A DNA stretch of 64,000 nt, from the NCBI RefSeq assembly GCF_000429865.1, contig NZ_AUCR01000001.1, forward strand, positions 1 through 64,000, written 5' to 3'. This document shows, in pieces, positions 41,936 through 50,885 of the stretch. Within the stretch, counting starts at the first letter, position 1, and the number at the start of each line of letters is the position of its first letter. The DNA is from Cucumibacter marinus DSM 18995. Its GTDB lineage: Bacteria > Pseudomonadota > Alphaproteobacteria > Rhizobiales > Devosiaceae. The notes beneath the pieces are model-generated. The model had not been told where the DNA came from, did not search any database, and saw only the letters and a list, made by a program, of their open reading frames with translations. The position numbers and the translations under genes were made by a program.

Positions 41936-43540
41936 GTGAGAACCCAGCAGGCGTCAAACCGCGCGGGCGGTCTTTATTCCCGTGTCCTCGTTTTCGTGAT
42001 GATCGTGCTGGTTGCGCTTGCGGCGGCAACCCCGGCACAGGCCCAGAATCTGCGCAAGTATGCGGGGATCGTGGTCGATGCGAAAACCGGCAAGGTGCTC
42101 TATTCAAACGCAGCGGACAGTCAGCGTTACCCCGCCTCCGTGGCGAAGGTGATGACGCTTTATATCCTGTTCCAGGAGATCGATGCGGGGCGGATGAGCC
42201 TTTCAACCCCGCTCAAGGTCTCCCAGCACGCCGCGAATGCCCAGCCCAGCAAGCTCTATCTGAAGCCCGGCAGCACAATCGCCGCCAAGGACGCCATTCT
42301 GGCGCTGGTGACGAAGTCAGCCAATGACGTGGCGCGGGTTGTGGCCGAAAACATCTCGGGTTCGGAATCCGCTTTCGCCGAGCGCATGACCTCCACGGCC
42401 AAGGCGCTGGGGATGAACCGTACGGTCTACCGCAATGCATCGGGCCTGCCGGACAGCCGCCAGGTGACGACGGTGCGCGACCAGGCGCGGCTGGCGACGG
42501 CGATCTATCAGCACTTCCCGAAATATTACGAATATTTCCAGACCCGATCGTTCAAATACAAGGGCCAGACCTACGGCAACCATAACCGGCTTCTCGGCCG
42601 GAACGGGGTCGACGGTATCAAGACCGGCTATATCAACGCCGCCGGGTTCAATCTGATGACCGCCGCACGCAAGGATGGCCGGCATATCGTCGTGATCGCC
42701 TTCGGGTTCAATTCCGGCGGTTCGCGCGATGCGAAAGTGGCCGAACTGGTGAATGCCTATCTGCCCAAGGCCCGCAAAGGCGATTACTGGCGGCAGGCGC
42801 AGATCCCGCGTCCCGGGGGGGCAGGGATATCCAATGCCAATCCGATCCAGGTCGCGCTGGCCTCGCCGCCGCCACAACGCCCGGCGCATCTGGGTGGCGG
42901 GCAGACTTTTGCCCCGGCGCCTGCGCCGCTCGAACCTGTGCTGCTCGATCAGGGCACGGACAATATCCGCGTTGCTTCGGTCAACGGTCAGATTCCGGTT
43001 CCGCCGGCGCGCCCGACCATGCTGATCCAGGAGACGCCGCCCGCGCTTGCAGAAGTCAATCGCATCGCGGCACCAGAGCCGGCAAAACGCCCGGTCTCGC
43101 TTGAGCCGGTAGAAGCCGGCGGCGGCAATCTGACCGCACTTCGTCCGGTGAATGTGATTGGCGACCTGATCAACCGCGTGATCGGCCGCGACGACACAAG
43201 CGCCAGCAACAATGGCGTGCCGGTGCCGCCTGCCGCCGTCGGCAATGATCACACCAGCGCGTTCATACCGCCGCAGTCGGCGCCGATGCTGCCCGACGGC
43301 AGCTGGGCCGTGCAGGTGGGGGCCGCGCCGAGTGAAGACGGGGCCAACCGTTTGTTGACCGACGTGTCCTCGAAATACGGGGCCTTGCGTGACTACCGGC
43401 CCTATGTCGAAATCACCTCACGCGACGGCCAGACCTTCTTCCGCGCCCGCTATGTCGGGTTCGCCGGAAGAGACGAGGCTAGCGCCGTCTGCCGTGCTCT
43501 CAAGGAACGCGACATTAACTGCCTGGCAATGCCTGGTTAG
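41936..43540 (+). CDS. Penicillin-binding D-alanyl-D-alanine carboxypeptidase with SPOR domain
   Basis: 534 residues, GTG start with a GGAGT site; a signal peptide ends near residue 36 (ATPAQA). The three active-site motifs are S68-V-A-K71, S128-A-N130 and K229-T-G231, as in the DacA/DacF family. A Pro-rich linker (about 280-440) leads to a C-terminal SPOR domain that binds denuded glycan at septa (about 450-534). It should trim pentapeptides in the periplasm, with SPOR directing it to the division site. Confidence 0.93.
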   Translation: MRTQQASNRAGGLYSRVLVFVMIVLVALAAATPAQAQNLRKYAGIVVDAKTGKVLYSNAADSQRYPASVAKVMTLYILFQEIDAGRMSLSTPLKVSQHAANAQPSKLYLKPGSTIAAKDAILALVTKSANDVARVVAENISGSESAFAERMTSTAKALGMNRTVYRNASGLPDSRQVTTVRDQARLATAIYQHFPKYYEYFQTRSFKYKGQTYGNHNRLLGRNGVDGIKTGYINAAGFNLMTAARKDGRHIVVIAFGFNSGGSRDAKVAELVNAYLPKARKGDYWRQAQIPRPGGAGISNANPIQVALASPPPQRPAHLGGGQTFAPAPAPLEPVLLDQGTDNIRVASVNGQIPVPPARPTMLIQETPPALAEVNRIAAPEPAKRPVSLEPVEAGGGNLTALRPVNVIGDLINRVIGRDDTSASNNGVPVPPAAVGNDHTSAFIPPQSAPMLPDGSWAVQVGAAPSEDGANRLLTDVSSKYGALRDYRPYVEITSRDGQTFFRARYVGFAGRDEASAVCRALKERDINCLAMPG

Positions 43541-43603
43541 GGAGATGTTAGCTTAAATACGCCACACTTCGGTAAGTAGAGTAGTGCGTATCGGAGTAGT
43601 GAG

Positions 43604-43873
43604 ATGAGTGAATTGACGGCCCTGAGCCGGCTCGCAAACCTTGCCGACGCTGAGTACCGGTCGGCCCAGCTTGCGGGTATTCACACGGACGGCGCAACCG
43701 CCCGGAAACACCAGCCTGTGCGGCGCAAAGGCGTCACAGATCTGCTGGGAACGGTGATGGCCCTTTCGGCCCGCACCCGCCGGATGGCACAGGCCGGGGT
43801 CGAGGTCGATCTCGACGTGTTCACCCCGGAAGGGCATCGCGCGGTCCGGTTAATCCTCGACAACGACGATTGA
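43604..43873 (+). CDS. Small hypothetical protein
   Basis: 89 residues, ATG preceded by GGAGTAG. No family is recognised. The sequence is mixed: a helical start (LTALSRLANLADAEYRSAQL), a basic middle (ARKHQPVRRKG) and an acidic end. It lies 63 bases after the carboxypeptidase gene, which suggests co-transcription, and ends at a hairpin shared with the convergent FemAB-like gene. Confidence 0.6.
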   Translation: MSELTALSRLANLADAEYRSAQLAGIHTDGATARKHQPVRRKGVTDLLGTVMALSARTRRMAQAGVEVDLDVFTPEGHRAVRLILDNDD

Positions 43874-43877
43874 TCTG

Positions 43878-43899
43878 AAACCGGACATCAGTCCGGTTT
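43878..43899. terminator. Hairpin between convergent genes
   Basis: AAACCGGAC (43878-43886) and GTCCGGTTT (43891-43899) form a nine-pair stem with loop ATCA, overlapping the last codons and stop of the minus-strand gene. The A3/T3 ends are short, so termination strength is uncertain. Confidence 0.6.
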
Positions 43900-45057
43900 C
43901 CTGAACGGGGTCATGGTGCCGAGCACTTCGTGCTCACGGTCCATATAGTCCCGCTCTCCTTCCAGATAATCGGCGATCGCGCGTCTCAACCCGGGATGCG
44001 CGATGAAATGAGCCGAACGTGTCGTGACCGGCACATAGCCGCGGGCGAGCTTGTGTTCACCCTGGGCACCTGCTTCCACGGTTCCAAGGCCGTGTTCGAT
44101 GGCGAAATCCACTGCCTGATAATAGCAGACCTCGAAATGCAGGAAAGGTACGTGCCGGCTGCAGCCCCAATAGCGCCCGTACAGCGTGTCGTCGCCGATC
44201 AGGTTGAGTGCCCCACCGACATAGTCGTCACCGTCGCGCGCCATGATCAGCAGCACGCGATCCGCCATGGCTTCCCCCAGCAGCGAGAAGAAAGCGCGGT
44301 TGAGATAGGGCCGTCCCCATTTGCGGGAGCCGGTGTCCATATAGAAATCGAAAAATGCGTCCCAATGGGCCTCGGTAATGTCGCCGCCGGTGAGCCAATC
44401 GATCTTGATGCCCTCTTCGAGGGCAGCGCGGCGTTCCTTTTTCAGCGCCTTGCGCTTGCGCGAGGCGAGGGCGGCCAGGAAGTCCTCGTAGGATGAGAAT
44501 CCATCATTGTGCCAATGGAACTGGCGGTCGATGCGCTCGAGCCAGCCCCGATCGGCGGCGAGTGCCTGTTCGGCTTCTGGAATGAAGGTGGCGTGAACCG
44601 AGGATGCATGGTGTCGGGCGCAAAGCGATTCCGCCGCCGCCAGAAGCCCTGACTTCGCAGTGAGGTCCGATGGGTCTCGTACCATGAGCTTGGGCGCGGT
44701 CACCGGGGTGAACGGCACCGAGCACTGAAGCTTGGGATAGTAATCGCCACCGGCGCGCTCAAAGGCATCAGCCCAGCCGTAGTCGAAGACGTATTCTCCC
44801 TGGGAATGGGATTTGAGATAGAGCGGCATGATCCCGATTGCCGTTCCTGTCGCGTCCTGCAAGACGAGGTGCTGGGGCAGCCAGCCGGTCTCCGCGCGGG
44901 CGCTGCCCGATGCCTCAAGCGCAAGGAAAAAAGCGTGGTCGAGGAACGGGTTGCCGGGCTGTTCCTTCCCGCCAGACGCGCACGCGTTCCACAGGGCCGC
45001 ATCGATATCGGCCGCCGCGGTCATCACGCTGGCTGTCAGTTCACGTTCGGCATCCAT
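43888..45057 (-). CDS. FemAB-like/COG3146 N-acyltransferase
   Basis: 389 residues from the ATG at 45057; a TTG one codon earlier is in frame but less likely. The family is the GNAT-related FemAB-like group: NPFLDHAFFLALEASGSA at the start, GEYVFDYGWADAFERAG, then KRKALKKERRAALEEGIKID. Proposed roles include aminoacyl transfer to peptidoglycan precursors; the substrate is not known. It is the last of a minus-strand run, 11 bases after the GDPD gene. Confidence 0.82.
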   Translation of the reverse strand: MDAERELTASVMTAAADIDAALWNACASGGKEQPGNPFLDHAFFLALEASGSARAETGWLPQHLVLQDATGTAIGIMPLYLKSHSQGEYVFDYGWADAFERAGGDYYPKLQCSVPFTPVTAPKLMVRDPSDLTAKSGLLAAAESLCARHHASSVHATFIPEAEQALAADRGWLERIDRQFHWHNDGFSSYEDFLAALASRKRKALKKERRAALEEGIKIDWLTGGDITEAHWDAFFDFYMDTGSRKWGRPYLNRAFFSLLGEAMADRVLLIMARDGDDYVGGALNLIGDDTLYGRYWGCSRHVPFLHFEVCYYQAVDFAIEHGLGTVEAGAQGEHKLARGYVPVTTRSAHFIAHPGLRRAIADYLEGERDYMDREHEVLGTMTPFRKPD

Positions 45058-45068
45058 CAAGCGGCTCT

Positions 45069-45830
45069 TCAGCCTTTGGGCATGAATCCTTCGAATACGA
45101 TCTGGTCCGCATGGTCGAGGGCGTTTTTGGCTTCCTCATGGCTGCGGATGGTCCAGGCCATCATTTTCTTGCCGACCCGGCGCAAGAGGTTGAAGGCCGG
45201 CAGGTCGATGATCGAATAGGCGGTCGAGATGAAATCGAACTGTGCCGGCGGTTCGTGAATGAGCTGGCGTAGCGCCATACGCCCGGCGACCTGCAAAGTT
45301 GCCGTTGAATCCTCGGGTTTGCCGCCAAGGCTGACCGGCCCGATGAGAATGCCAAGCGGGCCAGCGAAGCCTGCGGATCGCATGGCGGTCAAAAGCCGCG
45401 GTTCGAAGGACTTGATGGCGACGACACCATGATAGCCGGTGAGGGCGTCCATGGTCGCCTTGGCCAGGGCCAGATTGCGCGTTTGCTGGGTCTTGAGTTC
45501 AATCACGAGCGGTACGCGCCCGCCCACAAGGGTGAGCATCTGGGGCAGGGTGATCGGGCCTTCCCGGCTGCCAGAGAAGGGAATGCGGATTGCCTGCTCG
45601 GCGCTGATATCGGCAACGGCGCCAGACTGGTCGGTCAGTCTGTCGAGGGTCTCGTCGTGAAAGACGAGTGGCACCTGGTCACCTATCAGTTGAAGGTCGC
45701 ATTCGATGCCGAAACCGCCCGCGATGGCGAGGGCAAAGGCGGTTGCACTGTTTTCCACGGCGTCCTGGCCCTGGCCGTGCAGACCGCGATGGGCGATCGG
45801 CCGGGCAAACACCTCATCGATGGCACTCAT
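45069..45830 (-). CDS. Glycerophosphodiester phosphodiesterase
   Basis: 253 residues. The GDPD signature is complete: IAHRGLHGQGQDAVENSATA (catalytic His), GIECDLQLIGDQVPLVFHDE (metal Glu/Asp and second His) and LVIELKTQQ. It cleaves deacylated phospholipids to glycerol-3-phosphate and an alcohol. No signal peptide is visible, so it is cytoplasmic. The start shares one base with the ridA stop. Confidence 0.92.
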   Translation of the reverse strand: MSAIDEVFARPIAHRGLHGQGQDAVENSATAFALAIAGGFGIECDLQLIGDQVPLVFHDETLDRLTDQSGAVADISAEQAIRIPFSGSREGPITLPQMLTLVGGRVPLVIELKTQQTRNLALAKATMDALTGYHGVVAIKSFEPRLLTAMRSAGFAGPLGILIGPVSLGGKPEDSTATLQVAGRMALRQLIHEPPAQFDFISTAYSIIDLPAFNLLRRVGKKMMAWTIRSHEEAKNALDHADQIVFEGFMPKG

Positions 45831-46294
45831 CAGTCTGCCAGCTCCACGATCGCGTCGATCTCGACAGCAGCGCCCAACGGCAGGGACGTGACGCCAAAGG
45901 CCGCCCGTGCATGCTTGCCCGCTTCGCCAAAAACATCGCCGATAAGGTTCGAGGCGCCATTGGCCACGAGATGATGTTCGGTGAAATCAGGTGCGGCGCA
46001 CACCAGAACCGTCAGCTTGTGGAACGCCGCCACGCTTTCGAGCGGGAAGCCAGCTGTGTGCCGGATGTGAGCGAGGATGTTGACGGCGGCGGCCTGGGCC
46101 GCGGCCTGCCCCTCTTCGAGGCTGACTGTGTCACCCAGCCGTCCGGTGATCATCCCGTTGGGGCCGGCGGAGAGCTGGCCGGAGATGAACAGCGTGCGCC
46201 CCTGCTGACTGATGGGCACATAGTTGGCGGCAGGCGCGGCAGGCCTTGGCAACGTCACGCCCAACTCGGCGAGACGTGCTTCGATCTCGGACAT
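45830..46294 (-). CDS. RidA/YjgF-family enamine/imine deaminase
   Basis: 154 residues. NYVPISQQGRTLFISGQLSA and AQAAAVNILAHIRHTAGFPL and the C-terminal GAAVEIDAIVELAD match the YjgF/RidA family. The usual catalytic arginine lies in a segment (CAAPDFTEHHLVANGASNLI) where it is not obvious, so this may be a non-canonical subgroup (Rid4-7 type). It follows dinB after six bases. Confidence 0.85.
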   Translation of the reverse strand: MSEIEARLAELGVTLPRPAAPAANYVPISQQGRTLFISGQLSAGPNGMITGRLGDTVSLEEGQAAAQAAAVNILAHIRHTAGFPLESVAAFHKLTVLVCAAPDFTEHHLVANGASNLIGDVFGEAGKHARAAFGVTSLPLGAAVEIDAIVELAD

Positions 46295-46300
46295 TTGGGG

Positions 46301-47608
46301 CTACTCCGGAGTCGAATTGTCGGTGCCAGAACGGTTACGCGGATAGAGCTTGCCACGCAAGACAGCATCCTTGCCGAACTTGTCACGGACCCGGTCCATG
46401 GCCCGTTCGGCGGCTGCCTTTCGGGCGACGCCAGGATCGACGAGGTCGACGGGGTCGTCACCGGCATCGGTCAACCCGGATACGCCGATGCCGATCAGGC
46501 GGAAGGCAGCGGTGCCCACCTCTCGGGCGAGCAGGTCGTTGCCGGCCTCATAAATGACATGGGCGAGCTGGGTCGGCACAGTCAGTTGTCTGGCACGAGT
46601 GCGGGTCTTGAAGCCGGCTGTCTTGAGCTTGAGAGTGACCGTGTCGCCAGCAATCGCGGACTTCTTGAGGCGGGCAGAGACGCTTTCTGCCAGTTTCATC
46701 AAAAGGCGAGAAAGTTCATCGAAGTCACTGATATCCTCGAAAAATGTGGTCTCATTGCTAACGGATTTTGCCTTGCCGCGCGGATTGATCTTTCGTGCGT
46801 CGAGTCCTTGGGACAGGCGGTGTAGCCGGGCGCCAATTTCGCCATAGGCGAGGATCAGGTCGCGTTCGGGGCGGCGTTGAATGTCGCCAACCGTACGCAA
46901 GCCATCCTTCTCGAGCTTCTCGGTGAAGCGCTTGCCGATGCCGTAGATAATGGAGACGGGCTTGTCGGCGAGGAAGTCCCTGGTCTCTGCCTCGCCGATC
47001 ACGGCAAAACCGCGTGGCTTGTCGAGGTCCGAGGCAATCTTGGCAAGGAACTTGTTGTGGCTCAGGCCCACCGAAACGGTGACTCCGATCTGCTCTTCAA
47101 TTTCGCGTGCGAAGCGGGACAGCAGGACAGCGGGCGGGGCCTTGAACAGCCGCTGGGTCCCGGAGAGGTCGAGAAAGGCCTCGTCGATGCTCAGGGGCTC
47201 GACCAGCGGGGTCAATGCATCCATGCGGGTGCGGATCTGCTTGCTGACCGCGACATATTTCTGCATGTCGGGCCTGATGACGATGGCGTCGGGGCAGAGC
47301 CGGCGGGCGCGGAACATGGGCATGGCGGAACGGACGCCGTCGATACGGGCGATGTAGCAACAGGTCGAGACAACGCCGCGTTGGCCGCCGCCAACGATCA
47401 CCGGCTTGTCGGCGAGTTCGGGATTGTCGCGCTTTTCGACCGAGGCGTAGAACGCGTCGCAATCGATATGAGCAATCGAGAGCTCGAGCAGTTCTTCATG
47501 CGCCAGAAGTCGTGGAGAGTGGCAATTGGGGCAGCGCGCCGGCCGGGTCTCGGCCTGCGGGATGACGTGATCGCAATCTCGGCACAACACAGCGATTGTG
47601 CGCGGCAT
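46301..47608 (-). CDS. dinB: DNA polymerase IV with Cys-rich N-terminus
   Basis: 435 residues from the ATG at 47608. The catalytic palm shows AHIDCDAFYASVEKRD and LSIDEAFLDLSG with the metal carboxylates, then the HhH region (YGIGKRFTEKLEKDGLRTVG) and little finger. Before the palm is a 45-residue extension with C9-x2-C12 and C26-x2-C29, a zinc-ribbon pattern typical of rhizobial DinB. It is a Y-family translesion polymerase. It forms an operon with the DUF3572 gene five bases upstream. Confidence 0.95.
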   Translation of the reverse strand: MPRTIAVLCRDCDHVIPQAETRPARCPNCHSPRLLAHEELLELSIAHIDCDAFYASVEKRDNPELADKPVIVGGGQRGVVSTCCYIARIDGVRSAMPMFRARRLCPDAIVIRPDMQKYVAVSKQIRTRMDALTPLVEPLSIDEAFLDLSGTQRLFKAPPAVLLSRFAREIEEQIGVTVSVGLSHNKFLAKIASDLDKPRGFAVIGEAETRDFLADKPVSIIYGIGKRFTEKLEKDGLRTVGDIQRRPERDLILAYGEIGARLHRLSQGLDARKINPRGKAKSVSNETTFFEDISDFDELSRLLMKLAESVSARLKKSAIAGDTVTLKLKTAGFKTRTRARQLTVPTQLAHVIYEAGNDLLAREVGTAAFRLIGIGVSGLTDAGDDPVDLVDPGVARKAAAERAMDRVRDKFGKDAVLRGKLYPRNRSGTDNSTPE

Positions 47609-47613
47609 CGGTC

Positions 47614-47892
47614 CTATCCGTCCGGATTGAGGGAGTAATAGGCGCGCATCACCCGTTCGGGGGTCAGTCCCTTGTTTGCGCACATGGCGACGAGCGCCGA
47701 TTCGTCATGGGCGAAGTGATGGATGAGGCCCGGAGTCAGCGATCCATCGGAAAGGCCTCGCCGCAGGGCATCCGGCCCGATGCCCGCATCGGCCATGAAT
47801 CGGGCCAGCATCTCCGGGTCCGAGGCCAGAAAATCGATGCAGGCACCGGCAATTTGTTCAAGTTCTTCCGAGGGTAAGGTGGCTGAGTTCAT
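47614..47892 (-). CDS. DUF3572 family protein
   Basis: 92 residues, mostly helical. ACIDFLASDPEMLARFMADA, GIGPDALRRGL and HHFAHDESALVAMCANKGL match the DUF3572 pattern of alphaproteobacteria. Function unknown. It starts the run that continues with dinB, ridA, gdpD and the FemAB-like gene, and diverges from divK across 101 bases. Confidence 0.85.
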   Translation of the reverse strand: MNSATLPSEELEQIAGACIDFLASDPEMLARFMADAGIGPDALRRGLSDGSLTPGLIHHFAHDESALVAMCANKGLTPERVMRAYYSLNPDG

Positions 47893-47993
47893 CGCCGCGA
47901 TCCGGGTCTGCCATTACGGGTTTTGTAAGGTTTTGATGGTATTGCAAACAGAGATAGTATGGAACAGCGCCAACCAGAAGGGTCCGGCATCTT

Positions 47994-48374
47994 ATGGCGA
48001 AGACCGTCCTGATCGTGGAAGACAATGAGCTGAACATGAAGCTGTTCCACGATTTGCTGGAGTCGCGCGGCTACGGCACGATCCAGACACGGAACGGCAT
48101 GGAAGCGCTCGATCTCGCCCGTGCCCATCATCCCGATCTCATCCTGATGGACATCCAGTTGCCCGAAGTCTCGGGACTAGTGGTGACCAAGTGGCTCAAG
48201 GAAGACGAGGACCTGGCGTCGATTCCGGTGATCGCAGTCACGGCGTTTGCGATGAAGGGTGACGAGGAGCGGATTTTGCAAGGCGGATGCGAGGGTTACA
48301 TCTCCAAGCCGATCTCTGTGCCTCACTTTTTGGAAACCATTCAGAGTTACATCGGCCCGGCCGACCAGGCTTAG
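47994..48374 (+). CDS. divK: Single-domain response regulator DivK
   Basis: 126 residues, receiver domain only. The acidic pair is in [18 protein letters not shown], the phospho-acceptor Asp in [13 protein letters not shown], and Thr/Lys in [16 protein letters not shown] and GYISKPI. In Caulobacter DivK, phosphorylated by DivJ and dephosphorylated by PleC, controls CtrA through DivL-CckA. The neighbouring pleD, 43 bases downstream, makes the assignment firm. Confidence 0.95.
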   Translation: MAKTVLIVEDNELNMKLFHDLLESRGYGTIQTRNGMEALDLARAHHPDLILMDIQLPEVSGLVVTKWLKEDEDLASIPVIAVTAFAMKGDEERILQGGCEGYISKPISVPHFLETIQSYIGPADQA

Positions 48375-48417
48375 TCGGGCGGCATCGAGTTGAGTACGAG
48401 TTGAGAGAGTAGCCGGC

Positions 48418-49791
48418 ATGACAGCGCGCGTATTGGTTGTCGATGACATCCCCACCAATGTGAAGCTGCTGGAAGCAAGGCTGACGGCGGAATATTTCGA
48501 TGTTATCGGGGCCTTCTCGGGCCAGGACGCCATCGACATATGCCGACGCGGCGAATGCGACATCGTCCTGCTCGACGTGATGATGCCCGAAATGGACGGG
48601 TTTGAAACCGCCCAGCGGCTCAAGGAAGACCCGCTGACCCAGCATGTACCCATCGTGATGGTCACCGCGCTCGATCAGCCCTCCGACCGGGTGAAGGGGC
48701 TCGAATCGGGCGCCGACGATTTCCTGACCAAGCCGGTCGACGATGTTGCTCTGCTTGCGCGCGTCAAAAGCCTGGTGCGGCTCAAGAACCTCACCGACGA
48801 ATTGCGCGCGCGCGCCATGACCGGCCATGTCATCGCCATTGAGGATGCGGTCGGCATGACCAACTCCATCGAGACCCGGAACGGGCGTGTGCTGCTGATC
48901 GATACCGATGAGCGCAGCGCGGCGCGGCTCGCGGGCTATATCGAGGAAGAGCATGAGGTCGACCTGCTGACGTCGCCCGCGGACACGGTGTTTGCCGTGG
49001 CGGAGAAGGAATTCGAGCTTGCCGTCGTCTCTATGTCGCTCGATGGCTACGATCCGCTGCGGGTGTGTTCGCAGCTTCGCACGCTTGAGCAGACGCGGAA
49101 CATGCCGATCATCCTGGTGGCGGACGAGAAGGACAAGCCCAAGGTCGTGCGCGGGCTTGATCTGGGGGTCAACGATTTCATCCAGCGTCCGGTCGAACGC
49201 AACGAACTGGCCGCGCGGGTGCGCACCCAGATCCGTCGGCATCGATATTCCGCCGAACTGCGGCAGAACCTTTCCAATACCGTGGCGATGGCGGTGATCG
49301 ATCAGCTGACCGGGCTTTACAACCGGCGCTATTTCGATCGGCACCTGGCCATGCTGCTCGAGAAATCGCGCGAGCAGGAGCGGGCGCTTTCGGTGCTGAT
49401 GCTCGACATCGATTTCTTCAAGGCGATCAACGACACGCATGGTCACGATGTGGGCGATGCGGTGCTCAAGGAATTCGCCCGAAGGCTTCAGCGCAATACG
49501 CGCGGGGTCGACTTGGCGTGCCGGATCGGCGGCGAGGAATTCGTGGTACTGATGCCCGACACCGACCTGGCCCAGGCGCAGGCGGTAGCCGAGCGCGTAC
49601 GGCAGGCCATGGCCGGAGAGCCGATTGCGGTGGGGCCAGAGAAGAAGCTGATCAATGTGACGGTGTCGGTCGGGGTGTCGCTCTACGAGAATCCCACCGA
49701 CACGCCGGATGCCCTGATGAAGCGTGCCGATATCGCGCTTTATCGGGCCAAGCGCGAAGGGCGCAACCGGGTCGTTTACGACGCGGCCTGA
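48418..49791 (+). CDS. pleD: Polar diguanylate cyclase response regulator PleD
   Basis: 457 residues: receiver domain 1 (about 1-125, with LLDVMMPEMDGFETAQ), a second receiver-like domain (about 150-270, acceptor site degenerate) and a GGDEF domain (about 290-457). The active site is RIGGEEFVVLMP, and the RxxD inhibitory site sits five residues before it in RGVDLACRIGGEEF, so product inhibition by c-di-GMP is expected. It acts at the stalked or old pole in Caulobacter. It forms an operon with divK. Confidence 0.96.
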   Translation: MTARVLVVDDIPTNVKLLEARLTAEYFDVIGAFSGQDAIDICRRGECDIVLLDVMMPEMDGFETAQRLKEDPLTQHVPIVMVTALDQPSDRVKGLESGADDFLTKPVDDVALLARVKSLVRLKNLTDELRARAMTGHVIAIEDAVGMTNSIETRNGRVLLIDTDERSAARLAGYIEEEHEVDLLTSPADTVFAVAEKEFELAVVSMSLDGYDPLRVCSQLRTLEQTRNMPIILVADEKDKPKVVRGLDLGVNDFIQRPVERNELAARVRTQIRRHRYSAELRQNLSNTVAMAVIDQLTGLYNRRYFDRHLAMLLEKSREQERALSVLMLDIDFFKAINDTHGHDVGDAVLKEFARRLQRNTRGVDLACRIGGEEFVVLMPDTDLAQAQAVAERVRQAMAGEPIAVGPEKKLINVTVSVGVSLYENPTDTPDALMKRADIALYRAKREGRNRVVYDAA

Positions 49792-50130
49792 GGTCACCGG
49801 ACCATTCCAGCAGTATTTTCGAGTTGATCTTGCCGACGGGAAAGTCTTCAGTTGGCGAAATTAACCGTGTGTGTTTGCCATAGCGCATGAAAGCGCCGGA
49901 CCCCCGGCGTTTACCGATTGGCAACCACGTGAAAAATGCATAGGTATTTGTTGTGGAATTCGCGGGGCTGTTAATGCCACCGCGTTCGGGTTCCCTACGG
50001 TATTTCTCAGGTCCGCCGCAACTCCTGGGTCCGTAGGGCGGCTGGCCCGGTACCGGCGAGAGTGGCCTCTTCATACGCCGGTCCGGGTCAGCCACTGATT
50101 TCCGCGATTTTTCCAATTCCATAGAGACAC
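49792..50130. other. Gene-free gap between pleD and rpmG
   Basis: About 340 bases between convergent genes. No coding frame has a recognisable protein or ribosome-binding site. The right end is the rpmG terminator. No repeat family seen elsewhere in the window was identified here. Confidence 0.55.
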
Positions 50131-50161
50131 AAAAAAGCCCCGCCGGCGGACCGGCAGGGCT
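50131..50161 (-). terminator. Rho-independent terminator of rpmG
   Basis: The minus strand reads AGCCCTGCCGG, a TCCG loop, CCGGCGGGGCT (one G-T pair), then six T (50136 down to 50131). It lies 24 bases after the rpmG stop and ends the long pyr-plsY-topA-rnr block. Confidence 0.9.
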
Positions 50162-50184
50162 CAAAAACGGGAATGCCGAGATCG

Positions 50185-50352
50185 CTATTTGATCTTGGAT
50201 TCCTTGAACTCGACGTGCTTGCGCGCGATCGGGTCGTATTTCTTCTTGGTCAGCTTCTCGGTCATCGTCCGCGCGTTCTTCTTGGTCACATAGAAGAAAC
50301 CGGTGTCGGCGGTCGACACGAGCTTGATCTTGACGGTGTTGGCTTTGGCCAT
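50185..50352 (-). CDS. rpmG: 50S ribosomal protein L33
   Basis: 55 residues, read directly from the minus strand. It starts [18 protein letters not shown], continues [16 protein letters not shown] and ends [10 protein letters not shown]. It has no CxxC pairs, so it is the zinc-free L33 form. It binds near the E site. A 107-base gap separates it from the DUF983 gene, so it may have its own promoter. Confidence 0.96.
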   Translation of the reverse strand: MAKANTVKIKLVSTADTGFFYVTKKNARTMTEKLTKKKYDPIARKHVEFKESKIK

Positions 50353-50459
50353 CGGTCAGGCTCCAAATAAAAGGCCGCGCATGCTTCCGATCGGACGCGC
50401 GGCGAATTCGTTGGCGCGCAAACTAGTCAGAACGCGGGGAATGTCAAGACAAGTGTGAA

Positions 50460-50885
50460 CTAGATTCCGTCGGCGCCGACGGGCTGCCTGGCGAAGCCGT
50501 GCATGCGGTTGGCCCATTGCAGTCCAACGATCGCACCCTTGACTGGCCGCATCATCAGCGTCGAGAGAATGATGGCTGCCGGGACCATGGTCCACAGGTA
50601 GAACATGGGCTGGACTTCATAGGCCATTTCCATGTGCAGCATGGCGAAAACGATGATGTGACCGACAATCACCATGGTGACATAGGGCGGGAAATCATCG
50701 GCGCGGTGATGGTGGAGTTCCTCGCCGCAATGGCCGCAAGTGTCGTTGACTTTCAAGAAGCCATTGAACAGGGAGCCGGTGCCGCATTTGGGACAGCGGG
50801 TGCGCAGCCCCTTCTTGATGGCGGGCCATACAGCGCGGACATCGTCGGACTGGCGTTGGCTGGCAGAATCATAAGTGACGGTCAT
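50460..50885 (-). CDS. DUF983 family membrane protein
   Basis: 141 residues. A zinc-ribbon-like start (RCPKCGTGSLFNGFLKVNDT, then CGHCGEELHHHRADDFPPY) precedes two membrane segments (about 72-90 and 97-115). This is the DUF983 pattern. Some homologues lie in cytochrome oxidase clusters; here the neighbour is rnr, with which it shares one base (TGATG). Function unknown. Confidence 0.88.
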   Translation of the reverse strand: MTVTYDSASQRQSDDVRAVWPAIKKGLRTRCPKCGTGSLFNGFLKVNDTCGHCGEELHHHRADDFPPYVTMVIVGHIIVFAMLHMEMAYEVQPMFYLWTMVPAAIILSTLMMRPVKGAIVGLQWANRMHGFARQPVGADGI

